DNA of 64,000 nt from NCBI GenBank assembly GCA_947561585.1, contig CANNZV010000274.1:248001-312000 (forward strand). Direction: 5' to 3'. Every line of letters begins with the position of its first letter. Positions within the stretch are counted from its first letter, which is position 1. This DNA is from Caprella mutica. Lineage: Eukaryota > Arthropoda > Malacostraca > Amphipoda > Caprellidae. The position numbers and the translations under genes are program-made. The notes beneath the pieces were generated by a model. It was given only the letters and a program-made list of their open reading frames with translations. It was not told the origin of the DNA and made no database searches. Shown here piece by piece: positions 1 to 11,320 of the stretch.

Positions 1-263
1 TTTAGCATGAAGAGTGTTCGGGAGAGCGTGAAAAGGCATGACTTTTCACAAGTAAAAGCCTTTTGCCTTTGACTTTTCATTGGTAAAGTGAATACATTAC
101 TCCGTACAGAGGCGCCCTCTATCGAGTTAGAAAGTCTGAGGGAATGCATCTATCTGGTACTAAATATTCAATATTCAATGTCAAAAACACTCAAAATTTG
201 TAATGTAGCTCTGTTATAAGTTAATAATTAAAAGAAAGATAAGGTTAAATATTTTATTTGATG

Positions 264-305
<42 letters not shown>

Positions 306-917
306 GGTATAAATCCACGGTATTTGAGTTGAGTATTTCAGTTACTTGAAAAATCATTATATACATTATATCGAAAATATATTATTGCAGCATTAAATCA
401 TTATTTTTATCAATTGAAATGTATTGTTAGTTGATAGCTAATGAATAAATAGAAACTGATATGAATTAAATTATACCCAATACATTATTTATACTCGAGT
501 AAGTTACGATCGAATTATCGGTCAGTATCACATCTTCGGTCATATAAGAAAACACGAAATTAATTTTTTTTTGGTATCCTTGATACCTGGAAATGTATAT
601 CATGTAACACTTTAATTGTTATTTCAATTGGTATCCATGATACCTGTAGGTATCATGGATGCCAATTAATATAAAAGTATAAATAACTATTATCAAACCA
701 ATTTTTCTTATATGAGTGAAGAAGTGGACCTGACCCACAATTCGTAACTTACCCTATAGCAGACACCCCTGTACTACATTGCACTAATCCAAACAATTAC
801 TGAGGGCATTTCAGCTGCACTAGTTGAGAATGAATGGCTGTAGCTTAAAAACAACTTCACTGGGTAGAATTAATGGCATTTAGTGCTTTGCAGCAACTAA
901 TGCTGATTATTTTGCAG
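1..917. other. Non-coding flank with poly(A) run and one MITE
   Basis: AT-rich sequence without a supportable gene. A run of about 40 A lies at 264-303; it could be an expanded microsatellite or the tail of a retroposed copy, and nothing flanking decides between them. A foldback MITE occupies about 497-756 and is listed separately. The end of the stretch (902-917, ending TTTTGCAG) looks like a splice acceptor for the possible exon that follows. Confidence 0.6.
497..756. mobile_element. Foldback MITE, family A, copy 1
   Basis: The left end reads GAGTAAGTTACGATCGAATT, then a TCGGTCATATAAGAAAA block. The right end is the imperfect reverse complement, ending AATTCGTAACTTACCCTA. The centre contains nested GGTATCCATGATACC palindromes. 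There is no coding capacity. The same ends recur at 5398-5617, 6759-7024, 40304-40470 and 62223-62426, with half copies elsewhere, so this is a dispersed non-autonomous family. Confidence 0.8.
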
Positions 918-1085
918 ACTCCTGAACGATAGGAACGTGGAACTGCAAAAACAACTTGTAGAACTGAGGAGAGAAGTGGACGAAAATAGAACGAGTAGAG
1001 ACGAGAAGGAGAAGACTGATAAATACAGGAAAGGAGGAGATGATACAAAAGGGAAGAATAAGGAAGAAAAGAGAAAAGAGGAGAG
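918..1085 (+). CDS. Possible internal exon, charged coiled-coil segment
   Basis: After the acceptor ending TTTGCAG at 917, an open frame reads LLNDRNVELQKQLVELRREV and then continues with a very Lys/Glu/Arg-rich stretch. Leucines spaced like heptads suggest a coiled coil. A GTAAAG donor follows GAGAGG near 1085. Beyond it the frame runs into purine-rich sequence and then a MITE-like inverted repeat (about 1200-1330). This could be an upstream exon of the gene ending at 5325, since orientation and hydrophilic character agree, but that link is inference. Purine-rich low-complexity DNA can mimic such a frame, so confidence is limited. I do not recognise the family. Confidence 0.35.
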
Positions 1086-1199
1086 GGTAAAGGAAAATAG
1101 AGAAGAAGGAAGTGGGGGAAAATTGTCACCTTTTGAGATTTCGTCTCGTGGTGCCAATAAAAAAGTTAGTATATTATTTTTTAATAGAGATGGGAGGAA

Positions 1200-1335
1200 A
1201 TTATACATTGGGGGAGTTACACCTCTTCGATCATATAAGGAAAGAATATAAAATAAAAAAGATATAAACAAATATATATTATAATTTTTCTTCTTATATG
1301 GTCGAAAATGTGGAAACGTTCCATAACTCGGAACA
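1200..1335. mobile_element. Degraded MITE family A copy
   Basis: GGGGAGTTACACCTCTTCGA followed by TCATATAAGGAAAG on the left is mirrored on the right by CTTCTTATATGGTCGAAAAT and CCATAACTCGGAAC. This is a shortened, diverged copy of the family seen at 497-756 and 5398-5617. Confidence 0.55.
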
Positions 1336-2700
1336 ATAAATAATAATAATTATAAAATAATAGAGTTTATATAATCAATCATTACTTTTTTATATACATA
1401 TATTTTTATACAAATTATTTACTTACGTGATAACAAAATAACAGCTATACCGTTTAATAATTTTCTCAGATACAAATGTAAAGTATTACCACGATATTTA
1501 TCAATTAATACCTTAGTAACGATAATGAATTTATATCGTTAACAATTTATTGATATTAATAAGTAATATCGCAACGTTATGATATTAGGGTCACATTAGA
1601 AAATAATAAATACAGTTACGGCAGGTACACTACCTGCATTTATCATTTTTATTAATTCTAAAACCTATTAATAATTTTATTATATATTTATTCATGTTTT
1701 TGTTTATAATTCTTATATTCATATTTTATTTATTTACTTAATGGTGGTTATATTAAAACTCGAATGAATTTTAATTAATTTTACTCACTATTAATCTATT
1801 TTAAAAACGGGTTAAATATTAATTACCGGAAGATTTTCTCATTCTATATTGATTTAACTGATAATAAATCGATAAAATGATAGCATACGGTAATTGAGTA
1901 TTACCCCTAATGCATGGTTGCATATTTGACAGTACTGCACCACTACTAAATCTCGGAAAGGTTGTCAGCCCTGCATGCACAGTCTCAGAGCGAACAGTTG
2001 GCAGCCCTGCATGATATACCAACCAATAGGCGGTTGCCTGTGTACAGTATGCGTCAAAAATAAGAAAACAGAAGTCACGAAGAAGGAAATTGTAAATGAA
2101 GATGCTGCGCATTTCTTTCTCTCTGTTTCGCCTTTTAATGCATTTATCCATTTGATGCTGCTTCAGCTAATGCTGCAAAAATTTAATGCTGCTCAATTTA
2201 ATGCTTATTCTTATATAGTTACAGTTATATCGAACCCTCAACTAAATAGTGGTTTAATAATGAATATTTTTAATATTACCCAATTTATAGCTTTGATCCT
2301 TTCTTCAAACCCTGCCAGATTATAATAAAAAAGTGACGGCAAGACATTCCAATGCCGCATCTCCTTCTAATGTTAATGTATTCTTTTTACCCCATTTTGT
2401 CATTTGCGACAGCGTCGTCATAACTCAAAAGAAAGTATTTAAAAATAAATTATATTTCATTTAGTAAAGGTATAATGGTGTTAGAGCGTACTAAAATGCC
2501 TCTCCTGAAAAATAGCTACAGTGAAACTCCTGAGTTATTAAGTATTGGTTTCTTCATAACTTAGAGCCACTTCATATCTCAGGTTTACTTGATAGTTTTC
2601 TATGAATAAAATCATAGAGAACCATGGACATTGAGGGGTAACTAGGACGAAATTTTTGAAGTACCTATATCGTTTTCTAAAATTGAAACATAGAAAATTC
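1336..2700. other. AT-rich non-coding sequence
   Basis: No gene is supportable. Short open frames on both strands near 1819-2325 overlap each other, start without any splice or promoter context, and read as low-information sequence. A short internal duplication around CAGCCCTGCATG occurs at about 1959-2012. Near 2520-2590 there are isolated copies of the ATAACTCAG-like motif that becomes a tandem array from 2701. Confidence 0.5.
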
Positions 2701-3038
2701 TTCATAACTCAGGTGCATTTCATAACTCAGGTGCATTTCATAACTCAGGTGCATTTCATAAATCAGGTGCATTTCATAACTCAGGTGCATTTCATAACTC
2801 AGGTGCATTTCGTAACTCAGGTGCATTTCATAACTCAGGTGCATTTCATAACTCAGGTGCATTTCATAACTCAGGTGCATTTCATAACTCAGGTGCATTT
2901 CATAACTCAGGTGCATTTCATAACTCAGGTGCATTTCATAACTCAGGTGCGTTTCATAACTCAGGTGCATTTCATAACTCAGGTGCATTTCATAACTCAG
3001 GTGCATTTCATAACTTAGGTGCATTTCATAACTCAGGT
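2701..3038. repeat. 18-bp minisatellite
   Basis: About 19 head-to-tail copies of TTCATAACTCAGGTGCAT with few substitutions. Because 18 is a multiple of three, both strands stay open and would translate to six-residue repeats (FITQVH on +). There is no start, splice or composition evidence that either is used. Confidence 0.97.
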
Positions 3039-3136
3039 CTCACAATACCCGAGTGCTTCATAACCCAGAACTTTATAACTCAGGAGTTATATTTTGAGTT
3101 ATGACAGTGTTGTATCAAATGAGCGAATTGTTGTAT

Positions 3137-3529
3137 GGTATTCTAATGCTGGGGTACGGTCAAGAGCCCCCCAGGTCGTGAGCTCCCCCGGTCACGAGCC
3201 CCCGTTTCCTATTTTTTCAATACTTATTTACCTAGTTAAAGAAAATGAAGAACTTCTTAGACTGAGAGTTGATAATTTAGTTTGTTGTATGCGCTAGTTT
3301 GTTGTACTGCACACTTCATGATTGCTTAATGACCTGACAGGGGGGTTCGGGGGGCGGCACGCCCCCCGATATACATAAATATTATGTTTAACATTAATGA
3401 ACTACAAAAGTGTCAATGAGGATTAAATAATATAGGTTAAATAAATAAACAGGGGGGCTCGTGACCGGGGGGGGGGGGAGGGGGCTCATGACCGGGGAGG
3501 CTTATGACCTTACACCCTCTAATGCTACA
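3137..3529. mobile_element. G/C-tract inverted-repeat element
   Basis: The left arm (TCTAATGCTGGGGTACGGTC, then runs of C and GGTCACGAGCCCCC) is matched by an inverted right arm (GGGGGCTCGTGACC, long G runs, CTTATGACCTTACACCCTCT then AATGCTAC). The interior carries GTTTGTTGTA...CACACTTCATGATTG, which also occurs at 16337-16592. The right arm at 3451-3507 has several long G runs that could form a quadruplex. It is probably a non-autonomous foldback element. Confidence 0.6.
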
Positions 3530-3649
3530 GTCAACCCTTTAATTGTTTACTGCAGAATGTTATATTGACTGTAAAGTCATTTAGATGCAATAGGGAGATA
3601 GAACAATGAATAACTTTATTCAATTGATTATTTTACAGAGAAAATGAAA

Positions 3650-4112
3650 ACATGTTTTAACAAGTTATGTTCTAACAAGTTCAAACATGTTCTAACATGT
3701 TCTAACTAAGTTCAAACATGTTTTAAAAAGTTCAAACATGTTCTAAAAAGTTCAAACATGTTCTAACAAAGTTCAAACATGTTCTAACAAGTTCAAACAT
3801 GTTCTAACAAGTTCAAACATGTTCTATCAAATTTCAAACATGTTCTAACAAAGTTCAAACATGTTCTAAAAAGTTCAAACATGTTCTAACTAAGTTCAAA
3901 CATGTTTTAAAAAGTTCAAACATGTTCTAAAAAGTTCAAACATGTTCTAACAAAGTTCAAACATGTTCTAACAAGTTCAAACATGTTCTAACAAGTTCAA
4001 ACATGTTCTAACAAAGTTCAAACATGTTCTTACAAGTTCAAACATGTTCTAACAAAGTTCAAACATGTTCTAACAAGTTCAAACATGTTCTAACAAAGTT
4101 CAAACATGTTTT
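3650..4112. repeat. 20/21-bp minisatellite
   Basis: About 23 copies of AACATGTTCTAACAAGTTCA, with AAAAAGTT and AACAAAGTT variants that make the unit 20 or 21 bp. Variant order repeats in blocks, consistent with segmental amplification of several units at once. Confidence 0.95.
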
Positions 4113-4454
4113 TTAACTGCTTGTTACGTAATTCATTGCTTGAAGATTCAAATTAATTTCGGAATTTCTTATTTCTTAATTGGATGCAAGAAGAAACTTA
4201 CTGAAGAAGATATCGAATATAGTTTTTGGAACCTGCAGTTAATTAATTTTGATAATGAAGTTCTGTAAATTTTGTTCATTAAATTTAACTATTTTAATTA
4301 GTTTGGTATTATATTTAAGACTTAGTAATACCAGATTAGAATTTTTTTATTAATAAATTTAAATGAATTAGGTTTCTATTTTTATCAACAATTCTTAACT
4401 GGGTTTCAAATCGAATTCTAAATCTAAATAATTATTTTTTACTTTTCTTTTCAG

Positions 4455-4580
4455 TGTTCGAGTGGAAATTCTTTGACTTCAAATGAAAATTTTGAGGTCA
4501 ACGACATGAACTTTGATGATTTCTTTACAACTTATGAAAAGTTAAAAAAGATGACCGACACTCTACTTACGACAACCAGG
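4455..4580 (+). CDS. Exon, penultimate, unrecognised hydrophilic protein
   Basis: Acceptor TACTTTTCTTTTCAG ends at 4454 and donor GTACGT begins at 4581. The enclosed frame reads from CSSGNSLTSNENFEVNDMNF to DDFFTTYEKLKKMTDTLLTT. It ends in phase 2 (AG), which joins cleanly to the next exon at 4926 to make an Arg codon and keep the frame open to a stop at 5325. Two well-formed splice sites in matching phase make this a credible coding exon. The family is not recognised; the stretch is acidic with a short amphipathic helix around FTTYEKLKKMTDTLL. Confidence 0.6.
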
Positions 4581-4925
4581 TACGTTTGAAACCTTTAATA
4601 AAATAAAGATCCTACTTTGTAGGAGGCCTGGGATTCAATTTCAAGGAATTTAATTCTTTATCTTTGAAAAAATGTTAATTTTTGTTGGTTAGAATTTTTA
4701 TTTTCCACCTGGATTGAAAAATATCAAATATCAAATTGCAATTTATTGATAACTAAGTTAAAATTTAATAAATATCCATTAAATTCGGAATATTAACAAT
4801 GGTTGAAAAGCTCAATTATGTTAAAAATTTCAATTATATCCAATTCGAAAATTATTCCCATTTTCTAAACATGAATTTTTTTAAATTGAATTTTTTACAG
4901 CTAACTAATTTTTTTTTCAAATTAG

Positions 4926-5325
4926 GAGGATCATGCAGACGACAAACAGAATCAAGCGACCAAGACTGAGATGCTCGAAGTCTCTGCAAGATTTGAGCCA
5001 TAGGGACGATTTCGAATTTTTTGATGAACAGTTGGGCGGCTGTCTTAACACCAATGATGTTGTTAATAAAGAAACTCTACAATCAAAAGAGAGTGAGTCT
5101 CGTGAACCTGCTGATTCGGTAGAAGATTTAGGGTCAAACGAAGAGTTGAATGCGAAAAGTCATCACCAAAAGAGAAAATACGAAGATATCATCGCAAGGC
5201 CGAACGTTAAGGATCAGGGTACTAAGCTTTCGGATGAATTGAGGGAAATTAGAAGAATAATAGAAAGTAATTGTACCTTGGTGAGTTGTATTAAAGACTT
5301 GAGTAAATTGGAAGACAAGGAATGA
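4926..5325 (+). CDS. Terminal exon, unrecognised hydrophilic protein
   Basis: The exon follows a T-rich tract ending CAAATTAG. It continues the frame of 4455-4580 with RIMQTTNRIKRPRLRCSKSL, then an acidic Ser/Glu-rich middle and a last part ending CIKDLSKLEDKE before TGA. Basic clusters (IKRPRLR; HHQKRKYE) could be nuclear-localisation-like, but that is only suggestive. There are no membrane segments or cysteine-rich domains. Possible AATAAA signals lie at 5648 and 5686, after a MITE at 5398-5617 that would sit in the 3' UTR. The 131 or so codons in frame plus a phase-matched upstream exon favour a real gene; the upstream exons lie in or before the first kilobases and may include 918-1085. 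Confidence 0.6.
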
Positions 5326-5397
5326 TCATCTAATTATAAATACGAAGAATTAGAATTATATTAATTAGATATTTTTGTAAGGTAATTAGAATCAAAG

Positions 5398-5617
5398 TAG
5401 GATAAGTTACGAATTATCGTTCAGTACTACATCTTCGGTCATATAAGAAAAAAAACGATATAAAAATTATTATTATTACACGGTGCTATCTAATACTTCT
5501 GCAAACCCGGGTTTGCAGAAGTATCAGATAGCACTGTGTAATAATAACAACTTTTATATCGTTTTTTCTTATATGACCGAAGATGTGGAACTGACCAATA
5601 ATTCGTAACTTACCCTA
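5398..5617. mobile_element. Near-perfect palindromic MITE, family A, copy 2
   Basis: The element starts TAGGATAAGTTACGAATTAT and ends ATAATTCGTAACTTACCCTA. The two halves are almost exact reverse complements through the centre AACCCGGGTT near 5508, so a transcript or single strand would fold into one hairpin over 100 bp long. There is no open frame. It lies just after the stop codon of the preceding gene. Confidence 0.88.
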
Positions 5618-5699
5618 CTCGGAAAGAGGCTGGTGAAAAATATCTTAAATAAACTAATATATTTCAAATTTATAAATCTGTGAGAAATAAATTCTACAA

Positions 5700-6758
5700 C
5701 ATTATGTTGCGACTCTTAAACATAAATGATAGCCAATGCAAAGAGACAGCGCCACCACACGGACAGTCATCGCATCAAAATGGATTTCTATAGGTGTATT
5801 AAACCAAATTTTATTAATAGTTGTGAGTTAAGGATGAAATAATTTCTATTTAACATTTAATAATTCCTTTTAATTTGATCACAATATTAAAAATAATTAA
5901 TTTAGCCAAATAATTTAAAAAGACAGGGTACTACTAATTTATCGTTATTTTTAATGTTAGATTTAAACATATTATATTAAATATTTAATAAATAGTAAAG
6001 AGTTCCTATTACAATAATTTGTATATTAAGAAAATAAATTTAAATTAATTAGCATTTGATGTATCTTATTTCAAATTATTTCTGTTTTTCATATTTATTT
6101 GCTATTATTATTTTAATTTTTTTCTCGAAATTATCAGGTAAATTTTGTCCGTAAACAAGTGAAAAAAATATGTTAAAGGAAAACTCTACGGATTTCTATC
6201 TGCCTTAAATTTACGAATAATATATTTTATATTTATTAGAACTATTTAACATTATTTTATCAAATTAATTTAACTTAAAAAACATATTGATAGTTATTTA
6301 ATAGCTTATATTTATTTAAATGTAAATTAATTTTTATGAATGTTATTAAAAGATCAATTATACGAGTCATACAAAAAATGACTATTTATTTCATCATTTT
6401 GTGTATAGCATAATTTTGTTAAGTACATTCATACGCAATTTCTATACGCACGCCCCTTCGAATTCTTTAGCAGTAATAAGATGGATTGGTTGGCGTACAT
6501 TAAATTTAAAAACAATATCTATTATAGTCACCAAAGATATTGAACAGTAAAGAAATGGCTAAATAATTTTGAAAAATTTCAGAATAATTAAAATATATCT
6601 TTTTAATAAAATGATTCTTTAAAATATTTTTTTCGGAATTGGCATTACAGACTCAGTATTTATTATTGACTGGAGTGTCCGACGATGGACTTTATATATA
6701 GTGATTGAAATTTATAATAAATTACTGTTGGCTTTACGTCAAATCATTTACTTTCGTG
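5700..6758. other. AT-rich intergenic sequence
   Basis: No gene seen. At 5724-5772 lies a segment (AATGATAGCCAATGCAAAGA then GACAGCGCC) whose reverse complement occurs at 40018-40072, so it is a fragment of a dispersed repeat. Near 6672-6705 the sequence GGAGTGTCCGACGATGGACT resembles 24662-24690, perhaps another dispersed family. Confidence 0.5.
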
Positions 6759-7024
6759 TAGGGTAAGTTCCTAATTATCGGTCAGTTCCACATTTTCGGT
6801 CATATAAGAAGAAACGATATAATAATAACTATTTCACTAGGATAGGTTGAGTACAAACAACCAACCCGGATTGGTTGTTTTTAACTTTCAACATTACCAG
6901 TCATATAAGATTTAAAAATAATTAAATTTATAGATAAATATTTACCTCGTTAGTTGTTAAATTCTATACTTTTTCTTATATGACCGAAAATGTGGAGCTG
7001 TCCAATATCTCAGAACTTACCCTA
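6759..7024. mobile_element. MITE family A, copy 3, with internal inverted repeat
   Basis: Left end TAGGGTAAGTTCCTAATTAT and TTCGGTCATATAAGAAG; right end TTCTTATATGACCGAAAATG ... CTCAGAACTTACCCTA. A second inner TCATATAAG block at 6901-6908 suggests an insertion or rearranged arm. Non-coding. Confidence 0.82.
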
Positions 7025-7600
7025 CATCTAATATTAACACTGTTTCTCATTGACGCCATCTTAGAAGTGTTTATGTAGTAGCAAGCTGAGTAAGTCAGAT
7101 TCAGGACTGAGTTTATAGGTGCTAGGGTTATTCACACAAAGCCTCCTGAGGGCATTTCTCACGACCTGATAATGCCGAGTCAGCAGAAAGTGATGGAGAG
7201 CTATGAAGATGCATAGAATATTACACCCAGGCATTTTTTTCATGCTACGTCTGATCATGTTATTCGAATTTTTTCTGGATTATTTTTTATGATATTTTGT
7301 TATTGGAGTAACTAACTATAAGGGAATGGTGATTGTATTTCATATTTTTTTTAGCGTTGGTCAGGCCATGAGATCAAAAAGTTCCGAGAAAAGACAGGTT
7401 TTAGGAATTATTTTGACCGGACCAAGTATATTGCAGGATTTCTGATATTTGAGCTACATTATTCTAGATTTACTATGTTTACAAGGGCTTCTCATGCAGT
7501 TCAATTAGTGTTCTTTATATTTTTTTGTGATTTAATGCTTTAGTTTAATATCAGAGTGAGAATTGAAATATTTAAACATCAAGAAATTACAAAATGAATT
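7025..7600. other. Non-coding sequence between repeats
   Basis: I see no supportable exon. Short minus-strand frames around 7061-7258 lack splice context. Sequence is AT-rich and unstructured. Confidence 0.4.
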
Positions 7601-7601
7601 A

Positions 7602-7860
7602 GAACGTGCACTCATAGAGCACATACCTTGGCCACCACTTATAAATAACCTTGACCATCCAATATACCTTGTGTAATAAACGACCTTGCCCTTTGACCCG
7701 ATCGCTCCTAAATCTTATCAAACGGTTCCTTCATATTGACCAATCGTCCCACCAAATTTCAGGCAATTTTTTTAAAATTCTTTTTCAGTAATGCGAATTA
7801 CAAGATTACAAATAAATCCAATAAAAAACATAACCTTCTGCAATTTTGCGAAGCTAATGA
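7602..7860 (+). mobile_element. Composite DR1-rich short repeat, copy 1
   Basis: The head ACGTGCACTCATAGAGCACA-TACCTTGGCC and tail ATAACCTTCTGCAATTTTGC-GAAG match the family seen at 21742, 26064, 28803 and, inverted, 60820. The body has GACCAATCGTCCCACCAAAT followed by TTCAGGCAA and a CTTTGACCCGATCGCTCC block. Terminal ACCTTCGC/GCGAAGGT segments form short inverted ends in better copies. There is no open frame; it is a non-autonomous dispersed repeat of unknown class. Confidence 0.75.
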
Positions 7861-8150
7861 AGACTTACTTTAGTTTCTAGTAACGGGTGTTCGATTCCTG
7901 ACAGGGCAATGAAATAAGTCATTTCTTCATTTTCAAATTTTACCACCGACTGAAATGAATCAAAATAGTACAGAAGTATTTATTTTATTAGATATTTTTC
8001 CAAAGAAATTCTTATTAGAGTTTAAAGTTCAATTTTCTTGATGTGATGTCTACTGGCTACATTTGTCACTGTTTATACTAATTTTGAAGAAAATGGCTCT
8101 AATTTTATAAATTGTTGCTGCAATGCTTCATTGACTTCAGATGTCTGATG

Positions 8151-8470
8151 TACAGGTAAATCTAAACAGGTAAACCTAAACAGGTAATCTGAACAGGTAG
8201 ATCTGAATAGATTAATCTAAACAGGTAGATCTAAACAGGTAGATCTAAACAGGTAAATCTAAACAGGTAAATCTAAACAGGTAGATCTAAACAGGTAAAT
8301 CTAAACAGGTAAATCTAAACAGGTAAATCTAAACAGGTAAATCTAAACAGGTAAATCTAAACAGGTAAATCTAAACAGGTAAATCTAAACAGGTAAATCT
8401 AAACAGGTAGATCTAAACAGGTAAATCTAAACAGGTAAATTCAAACAGGTAAATCTTAACAGTTAGGTAA
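8151..8470. repeat. 14-bp minisatellite
   Basis: About 22 copies of AGGTAAATCTAAAC, with AGGTAGATCTAAAC variants. The array decays at both ends. Confidence 0.95.
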
Positions 8471-9417
8471 TTCACTGGGTATTTTAAAGTGATAGATTTA
8501 ATTTCTAGATTACGCTAAGTTTTTCTCTCGATTTTCTCTCCATTCGAACGTCTCTATTGTTTTTTTTTGTCACTTTTGAAAGTTCGCCTGAAGATAGATA
8601 AGGGAGCTCTTCAGAACAGCAAAACATTCCCCCCACCCACCTATCGTCTCCCCCCACCCTTAAGCCTCCCCCCCCACTCCATCGTGCAAGAGTCTCGATA
8701 AGGCATCCTAACGTTTGATAAAAATACTTCCAAAGTCCACAAGAATAAAGAGAAAACAAAGTTTTTATCCAGCCTCTTGAAATTATATCATTAAATACTG
8801 CGAGAAAGGTTCAACCGGTGGGAACAGATATCTGTTAAAATTATCAGATTCCCAGTGCATTCCCACCTAGGAACCGATGGATCAGTTTTGGAATGAGTCA
8901 ATGGAAGTGCAGAAATGAATTTTTGAAAAAAATATGTAAAATATTGATTTTATTTCTTAAATATTTTAGCACAATAATGTTATTAATTAAAATTGATATT
9001 TCAATAACATGTGCATTGATATAACGTTTATGCGAACAAATAATATTCAATTACATAAATATACAATGTTTCGATTATAAATGTAATATCCCTTTTACCT
9101 CATTTTAATTATCTTACTCTACTTAATATTTTATTTGCATAACCAATAAACGATTTACATGTACCTTTTTTCAAACAATACTTTCAGTTAGAGCATGGAA
9201 TAAACGCAGCATATTTTTCTTCGTCAGCTTGCAACCATTTCTGAAACATTTTTCGATCAATTTAGTGTATCGCTTATAAACTCTTTGAACTGTAGCCTTT
9301 CGTACCTAGCCTTTCATATTCTCTCAAAAGTTATTCCGAACTCCACATGCCAACATTTTGGTGCTGCAGAAAAGGTGAAAGATTTTGAATAAATGTTAAA
9401 TTCATTTTGTCTTACGG
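8471..9417. other. Non-coding sequence with a C-rich tract
   Basis: At 8627-8682 the + strand has four long C runs (CCCCCCACCC, CCCCCCACCC, CCCCCCCC and neighbours), giving G4/i-motif potential. The remainder is AT-rich. On the minus strand near 9190-9330 a short frame (KATVQRVYKRYTKLIEKCF) reads like degraded coding sequence, but I cannot assign it. Confidence 0.45.
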
Positions 9418-10634
9418 AAGATAATACTGAGACCATACCTACTTCTACTAGTGACTCAGACGTCAAAATGACACCAATGGTACACAGAAGGTGATACAGT
9501 GTCCATACCTACTTCTACTAGTGACTTTGACGTCAAAATGACACCAATGGTACACAGAAGATGATACAGTGTCCATACCTACTTCTACTAGTGACTCAGA
9601 CGTCAAAATGACACCAATGGTACACAGAAGGTGATACAGTGTCCATACCTACTTCTACTAGCAACTCTGACGTCAAAATGACACCAATGGTACACAGAAG
9701 GTGATGCAGTGTCCATACCTACTTCTACTAGAGACTTTGACGTCAAAATGACACCAATGGTACACAGAAGATGATACAGTGTCCATACCTACTTCTACTA
9801 GTGACTCAGACGTCAAAATGACACCAATGGTACACAGAAGGTGATACAGTGTCCATACCTACTTCTACTAGTGACTCAGACGTCAAAATGACACCAATGG
9901 TACACAGAAGGTGATACAGTGTCCATACCTACTTCTACTAGTGACTTTGACGTCAAAATGACACCAATGGTACACAGAAGATGATACAGTGTCCATACCT
10001 ACTTCTACTAGTGACTTTGACGTCAAAATGACACCAATGGTACACAGAAGATGATACAGTGTCCATACCTACTTCTACTAGTGACTTTGACGTCAAAATG
10101 ACATCAATGGTACACAGAAGGTGATACAGTGTCCATACCTACTTCTACTAGTGACTCAGACGTCAAAATGACACCAATGGTACACAGAAGATGATACAGT
10201 GTCCATACCTACTTCTACTAGTGACTTTGACGTCAAAATGACACCAATGGTACACAGAAGATGATACAGTGTCCATACCTACTTCTACTAGTGACTTTGA
10301 CGTCAAAATGACACCAATGGTACACAGAAGATGATACAGTGTCCATACCTACTTCTACTAGTGACTTTGACGTCAAAATGACACCAATGGTACACAGAAG
10401 GTGATACAGTGTCCATACCTACTTCTACTAGTGACTTTGACGTCAAAATGACACCAATGGTACACAGAAGGTGATACAGTGTCCATACCTACTTCTACTA
10501 GTGACTTTGACGTCAAAATGACACCAATGGTACACAGAAGGTGATACAGTGTCCATACCTACTTCTACTAGTGACTTTGACGTCAAAATGACACCAGTGG
10601 TACACAGAAGGTGATACAGTGTCCATACCTACTG
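9418..10634. repeat. 70-bp satellite carrying TGACGTCA
   Basis: About 17 copies of a 70-bp unit; start points such as GTCCATACCT fall at 9501, 9571 and 9641. The unit includes TTCTACTAGTGACTTTGACG-TCAAAATGACACC. Many copies contain the full CRE palindrome TGACGTCA; others have CAGACGTCA, so copies are mixed between two subtypes. Divergence is very low, implying recent expansion or homogenisation. Confidence 0.97.
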
Positions 10635-11320
10635 CTATATATAACAGTAATGGTACCATCACAAATGTAAACAAAAAATAGTTTAATTTTAGGAAAGAGA
10701 CACGGCTGTACTCGAAAAGTGAAGGTTTACATTTATTTTCCATGAATCAATTTAGCCTTTATCCGTTTATGCCCAGTATTAATTTGCACGCAAAAAAATG
10801 AATATTTTTAAGATATATAGTTAAATAAAACATTATTATTAATAAAACTATTTTTTTTCTTCAAATTCTTGTGCCTAGTGTATGCATTGGTTCTTAAATG
10901 AAAGTGTGAACATATGTTTTAATCGGTCGTTTATTGGAAATATCTCAAATGGGATATATATTTCGTCATGGGACACATAGGACTTTACACTTTCTATAGA
11001 CTCATCATGACTTACGTTCAATACCCACTTACAGACTACTGTCAGTCTCAACAGTACCTCGATACTGTACAATGCACTCAGTTGCATTATGTGCTATGAA
11101 TGCAGTTTCTTCTTAGCAATATGAGCAGCATTCCATCACGTCAGGTCCAAAGCCTTCCCTTCTATAAACTGTCGTGGTAAGTAATGAAAATTTCAAATAC
11201 TGTAAGCACCTTGATAAAATTGCCCCTTCGATATATTTTATCACAAGTCTCATGAAAACTGATCGGCGGAAAATGGGAAGCGGAGCTAAAAATAATGCGC
11301 AGCCTTATGAACTCCTTAAT
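10635..11320. other. Spacer between two satellites
   Basis: AT-rich sequence of about 690 bp with no supportable exon. A short minus-strand frame at 10875-11087 has no splice or homology support. Confidence 0.45.

Noticed and set aside
264..303. Poly(A) run as the tail of a processed pseudogene or LINE
   Set aside because: No coding remnant or target duplication can be identified upstream within the window.
7061..7258. 65-codon minus-strand frame
   Set aside because: Length within chance expectation; no splice or homology evidence.
9418..10634. CRISPR-like array
   Set aside because: There are no unique spacers; the whole 70-bp unit is conserved, and the context is animal DNA.
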